Positions 60,232 through 64,000 of a stretch of DNA of 64,000 nt are shown piece by piece. The notes under the pieces were generated by a model. The model saw only the letters and a list, made by a program, of their open reading frames with translations. It did not search any database and was not told where the DNA came from. How positions within the stretch are numbered: the first letter of the stretch is position 1; each line of letters starts with the position of its first letter. The translations under genes and the position numbers were made by a program. Source of the stretch: Ignavibacteria bacterium UBA7675 (lineage in GTDB: Bacteria; Bacteroidota; Ignavibacteria; Kapaibacteriales; UB7675); assembly GCA_002483085.1 (NCBI GenBank), contig DLHF01000046.1:161940-225939 (forward strand), read 5' to 3'.

Positions 60232-63200
60232 CTACTTCACAATTGTCACAGGTACAGATGTGGTAGCTGCGGCAGCGCGCAACACCACATAGTACACACC
60301 AGCGGGCAGCGCTTTTGCCGAGAGCACAGCCGTCTGCACATCGCCAGTAGCAAGCCCGTCGAACAGCACAGCTACTTCGCGGCCAATGCTATTCACCACA
60401 CTAATTGTTGCAGGTACCGGCACGGATGTATCCACGCCAAACGATACGGTACTTTCATCACTGAAAGCGCTGGGAGCCGCAAACAGATACAACTTCGAGC
60501 GCATATCCTTTTCCTCTCCTACCGACACTTGGGTTTGCCCGGTGCCGCGCAGCGGAATGGAAATCGAGCTATTGCGCTGGTCGTTAGAGCCGATGTTCAG
60601 CATTGCCATATGCAGCCCCTCTTTTGTGGGCTTGAAAGCTACTGTCACCGTAAATTTCTCGCCGGGGGCAAGGGTGACATCTCCGGCAGAAATATCGGGC
60701 TGTGTAGACACGATGGTAAATCCGCGATTCGCCAGCACGACCGTTGTGCGGTCAATGACGAGCCCCTCGGAATTTGCCGGTGTAATATCTACCGTCAGGA
60801 GCTTTTCCGTGTTGATAAGCACATCGCCAAACAGCAGCGAATCGGTCGATTTGGCAATAACGGGCTTAGGGCCAACGCGGAACTGATGGTATATCTCGCC
60901 ACCAAAATCAGCGCCAAATGTCTTGATGCCTTTGCCAAGGCTGGAAAAGCTGAGCGAACCGCTGCCGAGCTGGCTTCGCATCGCCCAGAAGTCGAGGCCA
61001 TATCCGAGCTTATTGGTAAGGCGGAATTCATAACAGCCATCGGGCAGTTGCAGCGAATCAACAAACAGCGTATTATCTGCCAAGCCCGACCGCGACACAA
61101 GCAGATCGCCAGCGGCATTTCGCAGCGTCATCTCGTATTGGTCGGCTGCAAAGTTATTCGTGCGCAAGCGTATTTCAAGGTCGTTGTAGTACACGGGTAC
61201 GGGCTCAAAATTCGAGTAGGCATAGTTGTCAATCGGATACTCATCGGCGCCACCATTGGGATTTTTCAGCCAGACTTCAAACAAGTGTTCGTCGGTAGCT
61301 TTATCCCAATCATTGTACGCCAAAAGCTGGATCGACTGCTCGCCGAGCGGCGGAATAGTGCCCGACCAAGCAAACGATGTTTTGCCGCCGCCGCGCACAC
61401 CATATTCAATTTCCAAGCTTGTAATTGCCTGCGAACCGTTGTTGCGCACAACAATAAGCGGGCGTGCACAGATGGGGTTTTGCCTGCGGTAGATGTCCTC
61501 CATTGTGGGCCGTATGATATGCTCTATGGACACATCGCGCGCAAAGTTCATCTCGCCATAGGCAAACAGCGTACCGGTAAACACGTAGTTCGGCCAGTTA
61601 CCGGGATCGCCGGTGTAGGTGTACGGCTCCATATCCACATCGATCACCGAGCTTTTGCCGGATTTGATATACGGCGTCAGTTCGTAATCGAATGGCGTTA
61701 CTTCTGCACCAGGACACCAGTTTGTGCGGTCATACACCCACGTACCGCCCTGCGGATACACGGGATTATAGTCGCAGTTGTCGCGCCATACGTGGCGTTC
61801 GTAGCGCTGCGTTCCATCTATTTTTACATAGTGAATCTTATCGCAGAATTCCGCGCAGTTCTCTTGGCTGCCGCCAAAGCCGTGTCCGGTCTGGATTACG
61901 CGCAGCTTAGCGCTTTTAGCTTCGGCAGCAAATGTGTAGGTCTTCGGCACAAGGAACGACTCGATTGACGGATTATCACCAAAGCGCGGATGGCCGTCCC
62001 ACAGCGGCTCAATATCAACGACATCGCGTGCGGGCGTGCCTTCGATCATATCAAAGGTGAGTTCCAACGCCTCTTGCGGGTTGTACGCCTCAAGGCTCAC
62101 GCTGTCGCGCAGCAGCGGCGCAAAGTCGGTAATATCCATTGTCCAGGTAAATCCATCGCCAAGGTTCAGGCCATTACCATAGGGCGTAATATAGCGCATC
62201 AGCTCATAGCGTTCGATCACTTCAAACGGCTTGCCGTAGTACGGATGGTATTCGAGCACAAGCGTTTGATTGCCCGGCACAAGCGTGGAATCTGTCGCTT
62301 TACCTTTGCTGTCGTATTTATAGCGGTAATAAGCGCCCCAGCGCACAACTGTATCTACAGCCTGCCCGGGATTGTTGAAGTTCGTATAGCGGATAATCGT
62401 AACAGGATCAGCGAGCACAGAATCGACCACGAGTGTAGAATCCACATGCGACACGTATTCGCCCTGCTCAAACATCGTCCAAGGCCGGAGTGTACCGGCT
62501 GCGACATCGGTAAAATAGTCGTAGCCACGGAACTGTCGCCAGTTGCCTTTGCCAGCCATAAATGCGCCATCGGCAGCACCGCGCATATCGCGTACACGCA
62601 GGCCTTCTTTGCCGTACAGCGGATACCATGCGATCAAGCTGCTGTAGTTCGGATGTGATGCCAGAAGCCCGGGCTGATAGCGCCACGCACGGATCGTAGC
62701 GGCATCGAGCGCTGTATTCCACACACGCACATCGGCAATACCGCCTTTGTGCCGGTAGTAGGTAGGTGCTTCAAATGCCAGCACACCGATCATCAGATTG
62801 TACGCCGGGTCTTTAATCGTCGTAGGCCCTGTTGTCGAACGCGCTACTTCTTCGCCGTTGATATACAGCACAAGAGCCGTGCCGTTGAACGTCATAGCAG
62901 CGTGATACCACTGGCCGGGAATGATTTTCCCGCCTGTTACGGTCATAATTTTGTTGTCGGATTCGCGCCAGATCGAGGCATTCAGCGTACTGCCGTTCAG
63001 GTATAAGTGATAGCCCGCATAGTCTTCGCCTGCATCGCGGTCGTTGCTTAGAATATAGTGCTGTCCATTGGTGTCAGCAGCCATAAATCGCGCTTCCACT
63101 GTTCCGGTTTTGATAGCAGCTTTTGCTCCTGTCTGGATGTAGTCCTGTCCGTCGAACTGCGCGTAATAATTGCCTTCGGCTGTTGTGTTCTGTTCGAGTG

Positions 63201-64000
63201 CACTTGGATATGCCGTCGGCACTGCGGAAACTACAATATCTTGGTCGGGTGCAGAATTGTTCTGTACAATTTCAACGAGAACATTCGACGAGCCATCCCA
63301 TGCAAACGGGTAAGTAAACGGCAGTACAAGCGTTCCACTTTGGGGAACCTCTATGTTTCTGTCTATCACGGTTGTAAAGCCAGCCTGATCAACTGCAGAA
63401 GCAGACAGCTCTGTTGCCGACGTATTTTTCAGCCGGACTATCATGCGGTTAACACCGCCCTTTGCTACTTTCACATATAAGTGCATCGCCGTGATATTTC
63501 CCGCCAGCACATTAGCCGACGAAAGCTCGGACGCGCGCCACAGGTACTGCGATTTGCTGCCTGGAGCTGATGTATTAAGCGGGCGTACATGGTCCACAGC
63601 CGTGAGCAGCGAGCCTATGCTGTCGATAGTTTGCCCATCTTTGTTTTTATTGCCCTCGCGGATAGTCTGGTCGATGCGCAAAGACCGCTCGAATCTCGGT
63701 GTATAACGCCAGCCTTTTGCATTGTCCAGAAAGCTATACGACGCCGTTGTAGCACCATTTACCGTGAAGTTCGGCCCGGGCATAAGCGTGGAATCCATGC
63801 GGCCCGACGGATGATGCAGGTACACATACATCAGGTAATCCCACTCGCCACAGGGCTTGCCATCAGGACATTTTAGCGTGTAGTTCATCAGCACTTTGCG
63901 ATAGCGTTTGTCGGCTGAAGGGAATTGATACTTCCCGGCCTGCTTCGGCCCGCGGTCGCTAAACTCAACAGTGTGGACGCGAATAGTATCGCCATCGGCT
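60232..64000 (-). CDS. Secreted PNGase F-like / LamG / T9SS protein (5' end beyond window)
   Basis: The frame is open to the window edge, giving at least 1255 residues without the N-terminus; the first internal start codon at 63894 is not the real start. The visible N-terminal part has LMNYTLKCPDGKPCGEWDYLMYVYLHHP, resembling the start of PNGase F domains. Then comes a LamG-like domain (FDGQDYIQTG, GQWYHAAMTFNGTALVLYIN, GIADVRVWNTAL). A PNGase F C-terminal-like domain follows (CAEFCDKIHYVKIDGTQRYE, NPVYPQGGTWVYDRTNWCPG). Next is an ASPM/choice-of-anchor type Ig domain (TLAPGEKFTVTVAFKPTKEG), and finally a T9SS tail ending PAGVYYVVLRAAAATTSVPV. Probably a secreted or surface glycoprotein-deglycosylating enzyme; the catalytic acids are not verified. 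Confidence 0.87.
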   Translation of the reverse strand, partial: ADGDTIRVHTVEFSDRGPKQAGKYQFPSADKRYRKVLMNYTLKCPDGKPCGEWDYLMYVYLHHPSGRMDSTLMPGPNFTVNGATTASYSFLDNAKGWRYTPRFERSLRIDQTIREGNKNKDGQTIDSIGSLLTAVDHVRPLNTSAPGSKSQYLWRASELSSANVLAGNITAMHLYVKVAKGGVNRMIVRLKNTSATELSASAVDQAGFTTVIDRNIEVPQSGTLVLPFTYPFAWDGSSNVLVEIVQNNSAPDQDIVVSAVPTAYPSALEQNTTAEGNYYAQFDGQDYIQTGAKAAIKTGTVEARFMAADTNGQHYILSNDRDAGEDYAGYHLYLNGSTLNASIWRESDNKIMTVTGGKIIPGQWYHAAMTFNGTALVLYINGEEVARSTTGPTTIKDPAYNLMIGVLAFEAPTYYRHKGGIADVRVWNTALDAATIRAWRYQPGLLASHPNYSSLIAWYPLYGKEGLRVRDMRGAADGAFMAGKGNWRQFRGYDYFTDVAAGTLRPWTMFEQGEYVSHVDSTLVVDSVLADPVTIIRYTNFNNPGQAVDTVVRWGAYYRYKYDSKGKATDSTLVPGNQTLVLEYHPYYGKPFEVIERYELMRYITPYGNGLNLGDGFTWTMDITDFAPLLRDSVSLEAYNPQEALELTFDMIEGTPARDVVDIEPLWDGHPRFGDNPSIESFLVPKTYTFAAEAKSAKLRVIQTGHGFGGSQENCAEFCDKIHYVKIDGTQRYERHVWRDNCDYNPVYPQGGTWVYDRTNWCPGAEVTPFDYELTPYIKSGKSSVIDVDMEPYTYTGDPGNWPNYVFTGTLFAYGEMNFARDVSIEHIIRPTMEDIYRRQNPICARPLIVVRNNGSQAITSLEIEYGVRGGGKTSFAWSGTIPPLGEQSIQLLAYNDWDKATDEHLFEVWLKNPNGGADEYPIDNYAYSNFEPVPVYYNDLEIRLRTNNFAADQYEMTLRNAAGDLLVSRSGLADNTLFVDSLQLPDGCYEFRLTNKLGYGLDFWAMRSQLGSGSLSFSSLGKGIKTFGADFGGEIYHQFRVGPKPVIAKSTDSLLFGDVLINTEKLLTVDITPANSEGLVIDRTTVVLANRGFTIVSTQPDISAGDVTLAPGEKFTVTVAFKPTKEGLHMAMLNIGSNDQRNSSISIPLRGTGQTQVSVGEEKDMRSKLYLFAAPSAFSDESTVSFGVDTSVPVPATISVVNSIGREVAVLFDGLATGDVQTAVLSAKALPAGVYYVVLRAAAATTSVPVTIVK

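Noticed and set aside
1..64000. tRNA, rRNA, CRISPR array, transposase or prophage genes
   Set aside because: I looked through all intergenic spaces and saw no T-loop signature, regular short direct-repeat array or mobile-element gene; the dispersed modules A and B lack the regular spacing of CRISPR.

Overview
The window comes from a Gram-negative bacterium of the Bacteroidota/Ignavibacteriota/Kapabacteria (FCB) group. Four proteins end in a type IX secretion (T9SS type A) sorting domain. There are also OmpA-type anchors, a GEVED domain, a PNGase F-like secreted protein, a TANFOR-like pair and a GIN-domain (DUF2807) lipoprotein. The lineage is inferred from protein families only; there is no rRNA or tRNA gene here to fix it. 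I see no phage, insertion sequence or CRISPR array.

Layout. 1-466: the start of a minus-strand gene with a basic, tandemly repeated N-terminus, cut by the window edge. 537-3347: a tight minus-strand operon (HIT protein, ABC ATPase, MacB/LolC-like permease with a His-rich loop, DUF3299 protein) resembling the zinc-responsive PA4063-PA4066 cluster of Pseudomonas. 3787-8364: a 1525-residue T9SS cargo protein. 9221-16259: a four-gene minus-strand surface operon (repeat protein, dockerin-tailed protein, T9SS cargo, OmpA protein). 16686-33238: a second minus-strand surface operon (457-residue tail-fibre-like protein, a giant protein of about 4809 residues, and a NarL-type response regulator without a kinase). 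Both surface operons carry a near-identical palindromic sequence centred on TACGTA upstream of their first gene.

33442-42684: a housekeeping and metabolic stretch: family 3 glycosidase, acyl-CoA thioesterase, threonine aldolase, acyl-CoA synthetase, a lone sugar ABC permease, and two secreted paralogues. 43492-45322: umuDC mutagenic polymerase. 45626-49870: a VWA/double-OmpA protein, a DUF2279 protein, a highly acidic 69-residue protein and a BtpA-family protein. 50069-52588: a VOC protein, then an ECF sigma factor overlapping a membrane protein that looks like its anti-sigma factor but ends in a T9SS sorting domain. 52854-59692: acetyltransferase, GCS2-type ligase, DinB-like protein, GIN lipoprotein, DUF817 membrane protein, HD phosphohydrolase and MsrA. 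60232-64000: the 3' part of a large secreted PNGase F/LamG/T9SS protein.

Two signals cut across the annotation. A family of short GC-rich intergenic repeats (modules A and B, about 50-60 bp each) occurs at seven intergenic sites on both strands. The shared palindrome ties the two surface operons, and probably the orphan regulator, into one regulon. The strongest candidates for new biology are this co-regulated surface-fibre system and the sigma/anti-sigma pair with a T9SS tail.
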